Positions 50,874 through 64,000 of a stretch of 64,000 nt of DNA are shown piece after piece. The number at the start of each line of letters is the position of its first letter. Position 1 is the stretch's first letter. This DNA is from Thauera sp. Its GTDB lineage: Bacteria; Pseudomonadota; Gammaproteobacteria; Burkholderiales; Rhodocyclaceae. Made by a program: the position numbers and the translations under genes. The stretch covers positions 124,001 to 188,000 of the forward strand of contig JAFLDS010000004.1 in NCBI GenBank assembly GCA_017302295.1, given 5' to 3'. The notes under the pieces are model-generated. The model saw only the letters and a list, made by a program, of their open reading frames with translations. It was not told where the DNA came from and did not search any database.

Positions 50874-51242
50874 TCAGAGCACTTCCGGCGCGAGCGAGAC
50901 GATCTTCATGAATCGCTCGGTACGCAGCTCACGGGTAACCGGCCCGAAGATACGGGTGCCGATCGGCTCGAGCTTGTTATTCAGGAGCACGGCCGCATTG
51001 TTGTCGAACTTGACCAGCGAACCGTCGGGACGACGAACGCCCTTGGCGGTGCGAACCACCACAGCGTTATAAACGTCGCCTTTTTTCACACGACCACGCG
51101 GCGCGGCATCCTTGACGGAAACCTTGATGATGTCGCCGATACCGGCGTAACGGCGCTTGGAACCACCAAGAACCTTGATGCACATCACCGAGCGCGCGCC
51201 GGTGTTATCGGCCACGTCCAGCCTGGACTGCATTTGAATCAT
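50874..51242 (-). CDS. rplN: Large ribosomal subunit protein L14
   Basis: A 122-residue 50S protein at the interface ([27 protein letters not shown]). It is the first gene of the spc-type transcript: a 152-bp gap with a hairpin and a promoter separates it from rpsQ. The GGAGAT ribosome site is clear. Confidence 0.98.
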   Translation of the reverse strand: MIQMQSRLDVADNTGARSVMCIKVLGGSKRRYAGIGDIIKVSVKDAAPRGRVKKGDVYNAVVVRTAKGVRRPDGSLVKFDNNAAVLLNNKLEPIGTRIFGPVTRELRTERFMKIVSLAPEVL

Positions 51243-51333
51243 GAATTTATCTCCAACTTCTCCCGCATTGCGGTCAGTCTTGGAACCCGTCAGGGCAGAA
51301 TGCCCCGAGCGAGCACCGGAGCAAAGAAATAAA

Positions 51334-51362
51334 AGTATAACAGCCTGGCGTCTTCACGCCAA
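51334..51362 (-). promoter_or_regulatory. Promoter of the spc operon (rplN onward)
   Basis: On the minus strand TTGGCG (51362-51357), 17-bp spacer, TATACT (51339-51334). The -35 and most of the spacer lie within the hairpin at 51339-51368. The leader before rplN is about 85 nt. Confidence 0.65.
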
Positions 51363-51368
51363 GCTGTT
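51339..51368 (-). terminator. Hairpin at the S10/spc boundary, possible terminator of the S10 operon
   Basis: A 13-bp stem with one mismatch (AACAGC-TGGCGT against ACGCCA-GCTGTT), 4-base loop, followed leftward by ATACTTTTATTTC. It lies 26 bp after the rpsQ stop. The tail is U-rich rather than a pure U run, so termination may be partial. Confidence 0.6.
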
Positions 51369-51394
51369 TTACGCAGAAACCACTGCTCGCAGAC

Positions 51395-51664
51395 TCAGAT
51401 CACGCGCGCCTTTTCCAGCACCTTCGCCACGCGCCAGGTCTTGGTGCGGGAGATGGGGCGGCACTCCTCGATCTCGACCAGATCGCCTTCGGCAGCGATG
51501 CCGTCCTCGACGTGGGCGTGATACTTGGCAGAACGGGTGATGATCTTGCCGTAGAGCGGGTGCTTGACCCGGCTCTCAACCAGAACGGTCACCGTCTTCT
51601 GCATCTTGTCGCTCACCACACGCCCAACCAGGGCGCGGCGAACCTTCTCGACTTGCTCGCTCAT
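51395..51664 (-). CDS. rpsQ: Small ribosomal subunit protein S17
   Basis: An 89-residue 16S-binding OB-fold protein ([30 protein letters not shown]). It overlaps rpmC by ATGA and is the last gene of the S10 transcript before the hairpin. Confidence 0.97.
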   Translation of the reverse strand: MSEQVEKVRRALVGRVVSDKMQKTVTVLVESRVKHPLYGKIITRSAKYHAHVEDGIAAEGDLVEIEECRPISRTKTWRVAKVLEKARVI

Positions 51665-51855
51665 TGCTGACCCGCCTTCTCGCGCAGAATGGTGCGAACG
51701 CGCGCGATGTCGCGACGCACCTTCCCGATCTGACTCGTGTTGCCGAGTTGCTGAGTTGCGTGTTGCATGCGCAGCGAAAACTGCGCCTTCAGCAGCTCGA
51801 GCAACTCCTGATTCAACTCACCTGCGCTCTTCGCGCGAAGTTCACTCGCTTTCAT
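51661..51855 (-). CDS. rpmC: Large ribosomal subunit protein L29
   Basis: A 64-residue helical-hairpin protein near the exit tunnel ([26 protein letters not shown]). The ATG at 51855 comes just after the rplP stop; the in-frame TTG two codons earlier overlaps that stop and is not used. Confidence 0.96.
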   Translation of the reverse strand: MKASELRAKSAGELNQELLELLKAQFSLRMQHATQQLGNTSQIGKVRRDIARVRTILREKAGQQ

Positions 51856-51857
51856 TC

Positions 51858-52277
51858 TCAACCCCCAATATGGCGGGTCACGAACACGGTCTCGAGCGGG
51901 AGCTTCGCGGCAGCAAGCCGGAAAGCTTCACGGGCGAGCGCTTCATCGACGCCATCCATTTCGTAGAGCACCTTGCCAGGCTGGATCTCCGCGACCCAGT
52001 ACTCGGGGTTGCCCTTGCCGTTACCCATACGCACTTCAGCCGGCTTCTTGGAAATCGGCTTGTCCGGGAAAATGCGGATCCAGATGCGACCGCCACGCTT
52101 GATGTGACGGGTCATCGCACGACGCGCCGATTCGATCTGACGCGCCGTCAGGCGACCGCGGCCGATCGCCTTCAGCCCGTACTCGCCGAAGCTGACCTTG
52201 GCACCGCGCGTTGCCACGCCAGTGTTGCGGCCTTTCTGCTCCTTACGATACTTTCTTCTAGTCGGCTGCAGCATCAT
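51858..52277 (-). CDS. rplP: Large ribosomal subunit protein L16
   Basis: A 139-residue protein near the peptidyl-transferase centre ([25 protein letters not shown]). It overlaps rpsC by ATGA. The conserved [26 protein letters not shown] segment is present. Confidence 0.98.
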   Translation of the reverse strand: MMLQPTRRKYRKEQKGRNTGVATRGAKVSFGEYGLKAIGRGRLTARQIESARRAMTRHIKRGGRIWIRIFPDKPISKKPAEVRMGNGKGNPEYWVAEIQPGKVLYEMDGVDEALAREAFRLAAAKLPLETVFVTRHIGG

Positions 52278-53041
52278 TCACTCCTGCTTTCATCTTGCCG
52301 GCCATCGCGGCGAGCCGGACGACGACCCGGACGACCCTCGCCGTCGCGCGGCGCACCACGGCGACCGCGGCGGTTATCGGCTTCGGGTTCGGCGGCGACC
52401 GGCTGTTCGTTGCGGCCAAGCATCTCGCCCTTGAACACCCAGACCTTGATACCGATGATGCCGTAGGTGGTCTTCGCTTCCGAAACGCCGTAATCGATGT
52501 TCGCACGCAACGTGTGCAGCGGCACGCGACCTTCGCGATACCACTCGGTACGCGCGATTTCGGCGCCGTTCAGACGGCCGGAACTCATGATCTTGATGCC
52601 TTGGGCACCGAGACGCATGGCGTTCTGCATCGCGCGCTTCATGGCGCGGCGGAACATGATGCGCTTCTCGAGCTGCTGGGCGATCGAATCGGCGATCAAC
52701 TTGGCATCGATCTCGGGCTTGCGCACTTCTTCGATGTTTACGTGGACCGGCACACCGACGATCTTCTGCAGATCGCGCTTGAGCGCCTCGATGTCCTCGC
52801 CCTTCTTGCCGATGACCACACCAGGACGCGCGCTGTACAGCGTGACGCGCGCGTTCTTGGCCGGGCGCTCGATGACCACGCGGCCGACCGAAGCGTGCGC
52901 CAGGCGCTTCTTCAGGTACTCGCGAACCTTCAGGTCCTCGTGCAGCATACCGGCATAGTCCTGGCTGGAAGCGAACCAGCGGGAACCCCAGTCACGCGTG
53001 ACGGCGAGCCGGAAGCCGGTGGGATGAATTTTCTGACCCAT
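52274..53041 (-). CDS. rpsC: Small ribosomal subunit protein S3
   Basis: A 255-residue KH-domain protein at the mRNA entry. It starts [23 protein letters not shown]; the KH motif region is [32 protein letters not shown]. The C-terminus is extended by a basic Arg/Gly-rich tail (from about residue 215) longer than in E. coli, a common betaproteobacterial feature. Confidence 0.98.
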   Translation of the reverse strand: MGQKIHPTGFRLAVTRDWGSRWFASSQDYAGMLHEDLKVREYLKKRLAHASVGRVVIERPAKNARVTLYSARPGVVIGKKGEDIEALKRDLQKIVGVPVHVNIEEVRKPEIDAKLIADSIAQQLEKRIMFRRAMKRAMQNAMRLGAQGIKIMSSGRLNGAEIARTEWYREGRVPLHTLRANIDYGVSEAKTTYGIIGIKVWVFKGEMLGRNEQPVAAEPEADNRRGRRGAPRDGEGRPGRRPARRDGRQDESRSE

Positions 53042-53050
53042 ATCTACTCC

Positions 53051-53380
53051 TTACTCGCCAACGGTCACGTAGACGTGGCAGGTCGGCTTCAGGATGCGGT
53101 TGCCGCGCCCCTTGGCCCGTGCCGTGAAACGCTTCAGCGTCATGCCTTCCTCGACGTGAATGGTCTTTACCTTCAGCGCGTCGATATCGGCACCGTCGTT
53201 ATGCTCGGCGTTGGCGATGGCGGACAGCAGAACCTTGCGGATGATCTGCGCACCCTTCTTGGGCGAGAACGTCAGGATGTTGATCGCCTGCTCGACCGGC
53301 TTGCCACGCACGAGGTCGGCAACCAGGCGGCCCTTCTGGGCCGACAGACGAACACCACGGAGAATTGCTTTGGTTTCCAT
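53051..53380 (-). CDS. rplV: Large ribosomal subunit protein L22
   Basis: A 109-residue protein whose beta-hairpin lines the exit tunnel ([32 protein letters not shown]; hairpin [27 protein letters not shown]). It is 9 bp after rpsS. Confidence 0.98.
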   Translation of the reverse strand: METKAILRGVRLSAQKGRLVADLVRGKPVEQAINILTFSPKKGAQIIRKVLLSAIANAEHNDGADIDALKVKTIHVEEGMTLKRFTARAKGRGNRILKPTCHVYVTVGE

Positions 53381-53389
53381 GTCGTCCTC

Positions 53390-53665
53390 TTAACGCTTCG
53401 CCTTCTTGCTGGCGGCGTGACCCTTGAAGGTACGCGTCAGCGCGAATTCGCCCAGTTTGTGCCCGACCATGTTCTCGGTCACGAACACCGGGATGTGCTG
53501 CTTGCCGTTGTGCACGGCAATCGTCAGGCCGACGAAGTCGGGCAGGACGGTGGAACGACGCGACCAGGTCTTGATCGGACGCTTGTCGTTGCTTGCCCGC
53601 GCGGCGTCGATCCTCTTCAGGAGGTGCGCGTCGATGAACGGGCCTTTCTTGATAGAACGTGCCAT
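53390..53665 (-). CDS. rpsS: Small ribosomal subunit protein S19
   Basis: A 91-residue head protein of the 30S subunit ([20 protein letters not shown]; ending [10 protein letters not shown]). It is 10 bp after rplB. Confidence 0.98.
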   Translation of the reverse strand: MARSIKKGPFIDAHLLKRIDAARASNDKRPIKTWSRRSTVLPDFVGLTIAVHNGKQHIPVFVTENMVGHKLGEFALTRTFKGHAASKKAKR

Positions 53666-53675
53666 CTGTTACCCC

Positions 53676-54503
53676 TTAACGCTTGTGACGACGCTGCACG
53701 ATCATGTTATCGGTGCGCTTGTTGCTGCGCGTGCGATAACCCTTGGCCGGCGTGCCCCACGGGCTCACGGGCTCACGTGCTTCGCCGGTCCGGCCTTCAC
53801 CGCCGCCGTGCGGGTGATCAACCGGGTTCATCGCCACACCGCGGACGGTCGGGCGGATACCGCGCCAGCGATTCGCGCCGGCCTTGCCGATCTTGCGCAG
53901 ACCGTGCTCTTCATTGCCAACTTCGCCGATCGTTGCGCGGCACTCGACGTGCACACGGCGGATCTCACCTGAACGCAGACGGAGCTGGGCGTACACCCCC
54001 TCGCGGGCGAGCAGCTGCACCGAAGTGCCGGCCGCACGCGCGATCTGAGCACCCTTGCCCGGCGTCATCTCGACGCAGTGAATCGTCGAACCGACCGGGA
54101 TGTTGCGAATCGGCAGCGCGTTACCGGCCTTGATCGGCGCTTCGGAGCCGCTCAGCAATTGCTGACCGACTTCGACACCGCGCGGCGCGATGATGTAACG
54201 GCGCTCGCCGTCGGCATAGCACAACAGCGCGATGTTCGCGGAGCGGTTCGGGTCGTACTCGATACGCTCGACCTTCGCCGGGATGCCGTCCTTGTTGCGA
54301 CGGAAATCGACCAGACGATAGTGCTGCTTGTGACCACCGCCCTGATGACGCATGGTGATGCGGCCATTGTTGTTGCGGCCGGCGTTGTTCGACTTCTTCT
54401 CAACCAGGGAAGCAAAGGGACGACCCTTGTGCAGATCCGGATTGACGACCCTGACCTGACCGCGACGACCGGCGGAGGTGGGCTTGAGTTTTACCAGTGC
54501 CAT
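53676..54503 (-). CDS. rplB: Large ribosomal subunit protein L2
   Basis: A 275-residue primary 23S-binding protein needed for subunit association and peptidyl transfer. The C-terminal [25 protein letters not shown] contains the conserved His of the catalytic region. It is 6 bp after rplW. Confidence 0.98.
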   Translation of the reverse strand: MALVKLKPTSAGRRGQVRVVNPDLHKGRPFASLVEKKSNNAGRNNNGRITMRHQGGGHKQHYRLVDFRRNKDGIPAKVERIEYDPNRSANIALLCYADGERRYIIAPRGVEVGQQLLSGSEAPIKAGNALPIRNIPVGSTIHCVEMTPGKGAQIARAAGTSVQLLAREGVYAQLRLRSGEIRRVHVECRATIGEVGNEEHGLRKIGKAGANRWRGIRPTVRGVAMNPVDHPHGGGEGRTGEAREPVSPWGTPAKGYRTRSNKRTDNMIVQRRHKR

Positions 54504-54509
54504 GACTTA

Positions 54510-54815
54510 TCACTCCCCAGCCGCAAAGTTGATTTCCTGGCCGGGCTTGAGGCAGACGAAAGCCTTCTTCCAGTTCTTGCGACGGCCCATCATCTTGCCG
54601 AAGCGCTTCGACTTGCCCTTCACGTTCGCGACGTTGACCGACTCGACCTGAACCTTGAACAGCAGCTCGACAGCTGCCTTCACTTCGGGCTTGGTGGCGT
54701 CGGGCGCGACCTTGAACACGACCTGCTCGTTCTTGTCGGCGATATAGGTCGCCTTTTCGGAAACCTGCGGGGCGAGCAGCACCTGCAGCAGACGTTCCTG
54801 ACTGATAGCGCTCAT
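54510..54815 (-). CDS. rplW: Large ribosomal subunit protein L23
   Basis: A 101-residue exit-tunnel protein that docks trigger factor and SRP ([28 protein letters not shown]). The ATG at 54815 overlaps the rplD stop by ATGA; the GTG two codons earlier is not used. Confidence 0.97.
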   Translation of the reverse strand: MSAISQERLLQVLLAPQVSEKATYIADKNEQVVFKVAPDATKPEVKAAVELLFKVQVESVNVANVKGKSKRFGKMMGRRKNWKKAFVCLKPGQEINFAAGE

Positions 54816-55432
54816 TGCCACACTTCCTCCATCTTCGCCAGCGCGCCCTTGGTGACGATCACCTTCGGGAAGCGAACCAGCGACACCGGATCGGCCTCCT
54901 GAACCTCGAGCACCAGCACCTGGTGCAGGTTGCGCGAGGACAGGAACAGGTTCTCGTCGATCTGGTCGGTAATCACGAGCACGGAATCCAGACCCATACC
55001 CTTCAACTTCTGCGACAGCAGACGGGTCTTCGGCGCCTCGATGCTGAAGCTGTCGACGACGGCGAGACGGTCTTCACGTGCGAGCTGAGAGAGGATCGCA
55101 GCGACGCCGGCGCGATACATCTTGCGGTTCACCTTCTGGGAGAAATTCTCGTCCGGCGTATTCGGGAAGATCTTGCCGCCCCCGCGCCACAGCGGGCTCG
55201 ACGCCATACCGGCACGAGCGTTGCCCGTACCCTTCTGACGGAAAGGCTTGCGGGTCGACTTGGCGATCTCCGAGCGACCTTTCTGCTTGCGATTGCCCGA
55301 GCGCGCGTTCGCCATATAGGCGGTCACGACCTGGTGCACCAGGGCTTCGTTGTATTCACGGCCAAACAGCGCATCCGACGCCTGCAGCGTCGACGCAGCC
55401 TGACCCTGATCATTCAAGAGTTTAAGTTCCAT
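54812..55432 (-). CDS. rplD: Large ribosomal subunit protein L4
   Basis: A 206-residue exit-tunnel protein with the extended loop [30 protein letters not shown]. coli L4 also represses the S10 operon by transcription attenuation in the rpsJ leader; the hairpins around rpsJ here may matter for that. It is 14 bp after rplC. Confidence 0.98.
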   Translation of the reverse strand: MELKLLNDQGQAASTLQASDALFGREYNEALVHQVVTAYMANARSGNRKQKGRSEIAKSTRKPFRQKGTGNARAGMASSPLWRGGGKIFPNTPDENFSQKVNRKMYRAGVAAILSQLAREDRLAVVDSFSIEAPKTRLLSQKLKGMGLDSVLVITDQIDENLFLSSRNLHQVLVLEVQEADPVSLVRFPKVIVTKGALAKMEEVWQ

Positions 55433-55446
55433 TGCGCGCTTGCTCC

Positions 55447-56085
55447 TTACGCCTTGATCGCCGGACGGACGACGACGTCGCCACCCTTGGATCCCGGCAC
55501 TGCGCCCTTGACCAGCAGCAGCTGACGCTCGGAATCGACGCGAACGATTTCCAGCCCCTGGGTGGTGCGCTGCACATTGCCGTACTGGCCTGCCATGCGC
55601 TTACCGGGGAAGACTCGACCCGGATCCTGCGCCATGCCGATGGAGCCCGGAGAGTTGTGCGAAATCGAGTTACCGTGCGACGCACGGTTCGACGAGAAGT
55701 TGTGACGCTTGATCGGACCGGAAAAACCCTTACCGATCGTCACACCGGTGACGTCAACTTTCTGACCCACCTGGAACAGATCGGCGCCGACCACATCGCC
55801 CGCCTTGAGCGACGCGAGCTGCTCGGCTTCGACGCGGAACTCCTTGAGACCGCGCGCCGGCTCGACTGCAGCCTTGGCAAGATGCCCCGCCACAGCCTTC
55901 GTGATACGGCTGGCGCGGCGCTTGCCGAATGCCACCTGAACCGCGGAATAACCGTCGGTATCAGGGGTCTTGATCTGGGAAACGCGATTGTCGGACACGT
56001 CAAGCACCGTCACCGGGATGGAAGCACCATCCTCGGCGAAGATGCGAGTCATGCCGACCTTGCGCCCGACAAGGCCTAGACTCAT
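55447..56085 (-). CDS. rplC: Large ribosomal subunit protein L3
   Basis: A 212-residue early-assembly 50S protein ([30 protein letters not shown]; loop [28 protein letters not shown] with the Gln that can be methylated). It is separated from rpsJ by 113 bp that holds a promoter and a palindrome, unlike the close spacing within the rest of the block. Confidence 0.98.
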   Translation of the reverse strand: MSLGLVGRKVGMTRIFAEDGASIPVTVLDVSDNRVSQIKTPDTDGYSAVQVAFGKRRASRITKAVAGHLAKAAVEPARGLKEFRVEAEQLASLKAGDVVGADLFQVGQKVDVTGVTIGKGFSGPIKRHNFSSNRASHGNSISHNSPGSIGMAQDPGRVFPGKRMAGQYGNVQRTTQGLEIVRVDSERQLLLVKGAVPGSKGGDVVVRPAIKA

Positions 56086-56152
56086 TTTTTTCTCCTGAAT
56101 CCCGGTTGCGATTGACCGGGGGTCACACTGATTAATGCGCCAAAAGGCACAA

Positions 56153-56172
56153 AGGCCGGATTATACCGGCCT
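56153..56172 (-). terminator. Palindrome with TATAAT loop between rpsJ and rplC
   Basis: Arms AGGCCGG and CCGGCCT with a 6-base loop that reads TATAAT on the minus strand. It is followed by TTGTGCCTTTT, only weakly U-rich. It could act as a partial terminator or attenuator after rpsJ. The loop is also the -10 box listed next. Confidence 0.45.
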
Positions 56173-56189
56173 GTTTCAAGAATCCGCAA
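56160..56189 (-). promoter_or_regulatory. Promoter before rplC
   Basis: On the minus strand TTGCGG (56189-56184), 18-bp spacer and a perfect TATAAT (56165-56160). The start point would be about 70 bp before the rplC ATG. It would allow rplC and later genes to be transcribed separately from rpsJ. Confidence 0.55.
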
Positions 56190-56198
56190 GCAAAAGGC

Positions 56199-56510
56199 TT
56201 ACTGAAGCTTGATCTCGACATCCACACCCGCCGGCAGGTCCAGCTTCATCAGCGCATCGACCGTCTTGTCGGTCGGGTCGATGATGTCCATCAGACGCTG
56301 ATGGGTGCGAATCTCCATCTGGTCGCGCGACGCCTTGTTGACGTGCGGCGAACGCAGCAGATCAAAGCGCTCGATCCGCGTCGGCAGCGGAACCGGACCG
56401 CGGACGACGGCGCCGGTGCGCTTGGCCGTTTCGACGATCTCGAGTGCCGACTGGTCGATCAGACGATAGTCGAAGGCCTTGAGGCGGATGCGAATCTTCT
56501 GGTTTTGCAT
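56199..56510 (-). CDS. rpsJ: Small ribosomal subunit protein S10 / NusE
   Basis: A 103-residue protein of the 30S head that also serves as the antitermination factor NusE ([34 protein letters not shown]). It lies 62 bp after tuf, across a G+C-rich hairpin, and 113 bp before rplC. Confidence 0.98.
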   Translation of the reverse strand: MQNQKIRIRLKAFDYRLIDQSALEIVETAKRTGAVVRGPVPLPTRIERFDLLRSPHVNKASRDQMEIRTHQRLMDIIDPTDKTVDALMKLDLPAGVDVEIKLQ

Positions 56511-56539
56511 GATTTTGTTCCAAAGAGCGAAAAGAGCTG

Positions 56540-56564
56540 AGCGGCGGGGACGCGCCCCGCCGCT
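56540..56564 (-). terminator. Hairpin between tuf and rpsJ
   Basis: A perfect 10-bp stem (AGCGGCGGGG against CCCCGCCGCT), loop of 5, followed leftward by CAGCTCTTTTCGCTCTTT. The U tract begins a few bases after the stem, so it may be a partial terminator that lowers rpsJ expression relative to tuf, or an S10-leader attenuator. Confidence 0.5.
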
Positions 56565-56572
56565 GTGAAGTG

Positions 56573-57763
<1,191 letters not shown>

Positions 57764-57792
57764 ATTCGTGAGTCCTTGATTGAAGTGTAGTG

Positions 57793-59892
57793 TTACTTGC
57801 GGCTGCTGATGATCGCTTCGGCGACACTCTTGGGAGCTTCAGCGTAGTGCTTGAACTCCATCGAATAGGTCGCACGACCTTGGGTCAGTGAGCGCAGCTG
57901 CGTCGCGTAGCCGAACATTTCGGCCAGCGGCACCTCGGCCTTGACCTCCTTCATCCCGCCCGGGATGTCGTCCATGCCCTGGACAATGCCGCGACGACCC
58001 GACAGGTCACCCATGACGTTACCCATGTAGTCTTCCGGCGTTTCCACCACGACGGCCATCATGGGCTCGAGCAACACGGGGCTGGCCTTGCGCATGGCAT
58101 CCTTGAAAGCCATCGAGCCGGCCATCTTGAACGCGTTTTCGTTCGAGTCCACGTCGTGGTAGGAACCGAAGTGCAAGGTGACCTTGACATCGACCACCGG
58201 AAAGCCGGCGAGGATACCGTTGTTGAGCGTCTCCTGGATGCCCTTGTCGACCGCCGGAATGTACTCACGCGGAACGACGCCACCCTTGACCGCGTCGACG
58301 AACTCGTAGCCCTTGCCCTGCTCGGCAGGCTCGAGGTTGATCACCACGTGGCCGTACTGACCACGACCACCCGACTGCTTGACGAACTTCCCTTCGACGT
58401 CGTTCGCTGCCTTGCGGATGGTTTCGCGGTAAGCCACTTGCGGCGCGCCGACGTTCGCCTCGACGTTGAACTCGCGCTTCATGCGGTCGACGATGATCTC
58501 CAGGTGCAGCTCGCCCATACCGGAAATGATGGTCTGACCCGACTCTTCATCGGTACGCACGCGGAACGACGGATCCTCGGCCGCGAGACGCGACAGAGCC
58601 AGGCCCATCTTCTCCTGGTCGCTCTTGGTCTTCGGCTCGACCGCAACGTGAATGACGGGGTCCGGGAAAACCATGCGCTCGAGGATCACCGGAGCCGAAA
58701 CGTCGCACAGCGTCTCGCCCGTGGTCACATCCTTGAGACCAACGACAGCCGCGATATCGCCAGCAAGAACTTCCTTGATCTCTTCGCGATCGTTAGCGTG
58801 CATCTGCAGGATACGGCCGATGCGCTCCTTCTTGCCCTTCACCGAGTTCAACACGGTCGAACCCGACTCGAGAACGCCGGAATAGACGCGAATGAAAGTC
58901 AGCTGGCCGACGAACGGATCAGTCATCAGCTTGAAAGCGAGCGCCGAGAACTTCTCTTCGTCCTTGGCGTAGCGCACGACTTCCTTCTCGTCGTCATCCA
59001 CACCGGCAACCGGCGGAATGTCGATCGGCGACGGCAGATACTGGATGACGGCGTCGAGCATGCGCTGCACGCCCTTGTTCTTGAACGCGGTACCGCAAAG
59101 CATCGGCTGGATCTCGCAAGCCAGCGTGCGCGCACGAAGCCCGGCGATGACCTCTTCTTCGCTGAGTTCGCCGTCTTCGAGGTACTTGTTCATCAGATCT
59201 TCAGTCGCTTCGGCAGCGGCCTCAACCATGTTCCCGCGCCACTCTTCCGCGGTCGCTACCAGCTCCGCAGGAATGTCCTGGTACTCGAACTTCATGCCCT
59301 GGGAGGCTTCGTCCCAGATGATCGCCTTCATCTTCAGCAGATCGACGACGCCTTTGAACGAATCTTCGGCACCGATGGGAATCACCACCGGAACCGGATT
59401 CGCCTTCAGGCGGGTCTTCATCTGGTCGACGACCTTGAAGAAATTCGCGCCGGAACGGTCCATCTTGTTCACAAAGGCGAGGCGCGGCACCTTGTACTTG
59501 GTCGCCTGGCGCCACACGGTTTCAGACTGCGGCTGAACGCCACCCACGGCGCAATAGACCATGCACGCGCCGTCGAGGACGCGCATCGAGCGCTCGACTT
59601 CGATGGTGAAGTCAACGTGTCCCGGGGTGTCGATGATGTTGAAACGATGCTCCGGATAGGAATTGTCCATTCCCTTCCAGAAGCAGGTCACCGCAGCCGA
59701 GGTAATGGTGATGCCGCGCTCTTGCTCCTGCACCATCCAGTCGGTGGTCGCTGCACCATCATGCACCTCACCGAGCTTATGGCTCACGCCGGTGTAGAAG
59801 AGGATACGCTCGGTCGTAGTCGTCTTGCCGGCGTCGATGTGAGCGGAGATACCGATATTGCGGTAGCGCTCGATAGGTGTCTTGCGAGCCAC
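57793..59892 (-). CDS. fusA: Elongation factor G
   Basis: A 699-residue translocase GTPase. G1 AHIDAGKTT (17-25), G3 DTPGH, G4 NKMD, and the domain IV tip region ([24 protein letters not shown]) are present. It is the third gene of the str block, 107 bp after rpsG with a small hairpin in the gap. Confidence 0.99.
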   Translation of the reverse strand: MARKTPIERYRNIGISAHIDAGKTTTTERILFYTGVSHKLGEVHDGAATTDWMVQEQERGITITSAAVTCFWKGMDNSYPEHRFNIIDTPGHVDFTIEVERSMRVLDGACMVYCAVGGVQPQSETVWRQATKYKVPRLAFVNKMDRSGANFFKVVDQMKTRLKANPVPVVIPIGAEDSFKGVVDLLKMKAIIWDEASQGMKFEYQDIPAELVATAEEWRGNMVEAAAEATEDLMNKYLEDGELSEEEVIAGLRARTLACEIQPMLCGTAFKNKGVQRMLDAVIQYLPSPIDIPPVAGVDDDEKEVVRYAKDEEKFSALAFKLMTDPFVGQLTFIRVYSGVLESGSTVLNSVKGKKERIGRILQMHANDREEIKEVLAGDIAAVVGLKDVTTGETLCDVSAPVILERMVFPDPVIHVAVEPKTKSDQEKMGLALSRLAAEDPSFRVRTDEESGQTIISGMGELHLEIIVDRMKREFNVEANVGAPQVAYRETIRKAANDVEGKFVKQSGGRGQYGHVVINLEPAEQGKGYEFVDAVKGGVVPREYIPAVDKGIQETLNNGILAGFPVVDVKVTLHFGSYHDVDSNENAFKMAGSMAFKDAMRKASPVLLEPMMAVVVETPEDYMGNVMGDLSGRRGIVQGMDDIPGGMKEVKAEVPLAEMFGYATQLRSLTQGRATYSMEFKHYAEAPKSVAEAIISSRK

Positions 59893-59958
59893 GTTTTACC
59901 TGCCTTGTGTTGTTCGCGCTTTTGACGCGATGAACGGTTTCATGCGTTAGAAAACAAT

Positions 59959-59978
59959 CGAGCCCTTCTCAGGGCCCG
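59959..59978 (-). terminator. Small hairpin between rpsG and fusA
   Basis: An 8-bp stem with one mismatch (CGGGCCCT against AGGGCTCG), loop GAGA, followed leftward by ATTGTTTTC. Possibly a weak terminator or an RNA-processing site in the str transcript. Confidence 0.3.
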
Positions 59979-59999
59979 AGGTACCGCTACCGAGGAAAA

Positions 60000-60482
<483 letters not shown>

Positions 60483-60500
60483 CTAAATTTGTGCCAACAA

Positions 60501-60878
60501 TCAGGCTTTCTTCGGACGCTTGGCGCCGTACTTCGAGCGCGACTGCTTACGATCCTTGACGCCCTGCAGGTCAAGGGAGCCACGAACGATGTGGTAACGC
60601 ACACCCGGCAAGTCCTTCACACGACCACCGCGGATCAGGACGACGGAGTGCTCCTGCAGGTTGTGGCCTTCACCACCGATGTACGAAATCACTTCGAAGC
60701 CGTTCGTCAGGCGAACCTTGGCAACCTTACGGAGTGCGGAGTTCGGCTTCTTCGGCGTCGTCGTGTAGACGCGGGTGCACACACCACGCTTCTGCGGGCA
60801 GGATTCCAGCGCAGGAACCTTGCTCTTGGACGCTTCCATCTGACGCGGCTTGCGGACAAGCTGATTGATTGTTGGCAT
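60501..60878 (-). CDS. rpsL: Small ribosomal subunit protein S12
   Basis: A 125-residue decoding-centre protein. The streptomycin-contact loops [18 protein letters not shown] and [16 protein letters not shown] are intact, with the wild-type Lys residues of the sensitive form. The Asp that RimO methylthiolates lies in KDLPGVRYH. The start is 16 bp after a terminator-like hairpin, so its transcript must pass through that hairpin. Confidence 0.98.
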   Translation of the reverse strand: MPTINQLVRKPRQMEASKSKVPALESCPQKRGVCTRVYTTTPKKPNSALRKVAKVRLTNGFEVISYIGGEGHNLQEHSVVLIRGGRVKDLPGVRYHIVRGSLDLQGVKDRKQSRSKYGAKRPKKA

Positions 60879-60894
60879 AGCTTAAGAATTTCCC

Positions 60895-60929
60895 AAAAAA
60901 CCGAGGCAGCCCACCACGGGCCGCCTCGG
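60895..60929 (-). terminator. Intrinsic terminator-like hairpin between rpoC and rpsL
   Basis: A 12-bp stem with one mismatch (CCGAGGC-GCCC against GGGC-GCCTCGG), loop of 5, followed leftward by U6. By sequence it is one of the strongest terminators in the window. It lies only 16 bp before the rpsL ATG. Confidence 0.8.
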
Positions 60930-60947
60930 GCGGATTATTCCGGCTGC

Positions 60948-60969
60948 GACCGACTACGATTGGTCGGTC
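60948..60969 (-). other. Second hairpin in the rpsL leader
   Basis: Arms GACCGAC and GTCGGTC with an 8-base loop, lying between the predicted str promoter and the terminator-like hairpin. It is not followed by a U tract. It might compete with or delay folding of the terminator. Confidence 0.4.
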
Positions 60970-60985
60970 TACAAAAAGAGGCCGG

Positions 60986-61011
60986 AGTTTAGTCTGAGGC
61001 AGACAGAAAAG

Positions 61012-61015
<4 letters not shown>
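60986..61015 (-). promoter_or_regulatory. Promoter of the str block (rpsL-rpsG-fusA-tuf)
   Basis: On the minus strand TTGACT (61015-61010, overlapping the rpoC stop), 18-bp spacer, TAAACT (60991-60986). The predicted leader of about 100 nt contains both hairpins described above. Confidence 0.6.

Positions 61016-64000
<2,985 letters not shown>

Overview
The window is high-GC chromosomal DNA from a betaproteobacterium. The Thauera/Azoarcus group of Rhodocyclales is the best guess, from the PEP-CTERM/XrtA-type exopolysaccharide operon, PilS/PilR-like regulators, the protein sequences and the unbroken rpoC-to-rplQ ribosomal cluster. No tRNA, rRNA, CRISPR array, insertion sequence or prophage was seen. 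Both ends cut genes: wecB on the left and rpoC on the right.

Left part (1-7.2 kb): a leftward operon for export and chain-length control of an exopolysaccharide. In transcription order it holds an outer-membrane export lipoprotein, a Wzz-like chain-length protein, a tyrosine autokinase, a beta-barrel-like outer-membrane protein, an ExeA-like ATPase and wecB. A beta-CASP metallo-beta-lactamase protein (probable RNase-type hydrolase) is read divergently from a promoter that should give a leaderless mRNA.

Regulation and metabolism (8.7-28.4 kb): a PilR/PilS-like two-component pair, a small zinc-ribbon membrane protein, a methionine/kynurenine-type aminotransferase, and a hybrid histidine kinase followed by a response regulator with a degenerate N-terminal receiver. 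Next comes mtnA overlapped by a FucA-type class II aldolase, which together suggest a dihydroxyacetone-phosphate (DHAP) shunt for methylthioadenosine or 5-deoxyadenosine salvage rather than the classical MtnB route. Two tandem beta-hydroxyacid dehydrogenases, ybiB with a REP-like inverted pair at its stop codon, an azoR-pirin unit facing a LysR regulator across a clear 28-bp inverted repeat, dsbB, and an AraC regulator facing a TTC38-like TPR protein follow.

Middle (28.4-42.5 kb): a PilZ protein; an RND efflux operon (membrane fusion protein, permease, DUF2892 protein) whose promoter overlaps a near-perfect 28-bp palindrome; a short CbiX, tcdA, an MBL-fold hydrolase, a secreted Gly/Met-rich small protein, ssb, an MFS transporter, uvrA and galE.

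Right part (42.5-64 kb): one leftward block rpoC, rpsL-rpsG-fusA-tuf, rpsJ, rplC-D-W-B-rpsS-rplV-rpsC-rplP-rpmC-rpsQ, rplN-X-E-rpsN-H-rplF-R-rpsE-rpmD-rplO-secY-infA-rpmJ, rpsM-K-D-rpoA-rplQ. At most of the places where E. coli has separate str, S10, spc and alpha operons, this block keeps a hairpin, a sigma70-like promoter or both, and it ends in a clear intrinsic terminator after rplQ.

Nothing here is beyond doubt a new system. The best candidates for something undescribed are the mtnA-aldolase pair, the palindrome-controlled RND operon lacking a local regulator, the kinase/pseudo-receiver module, and the recurring -10 boxes placed 6-7 bp before start codons.
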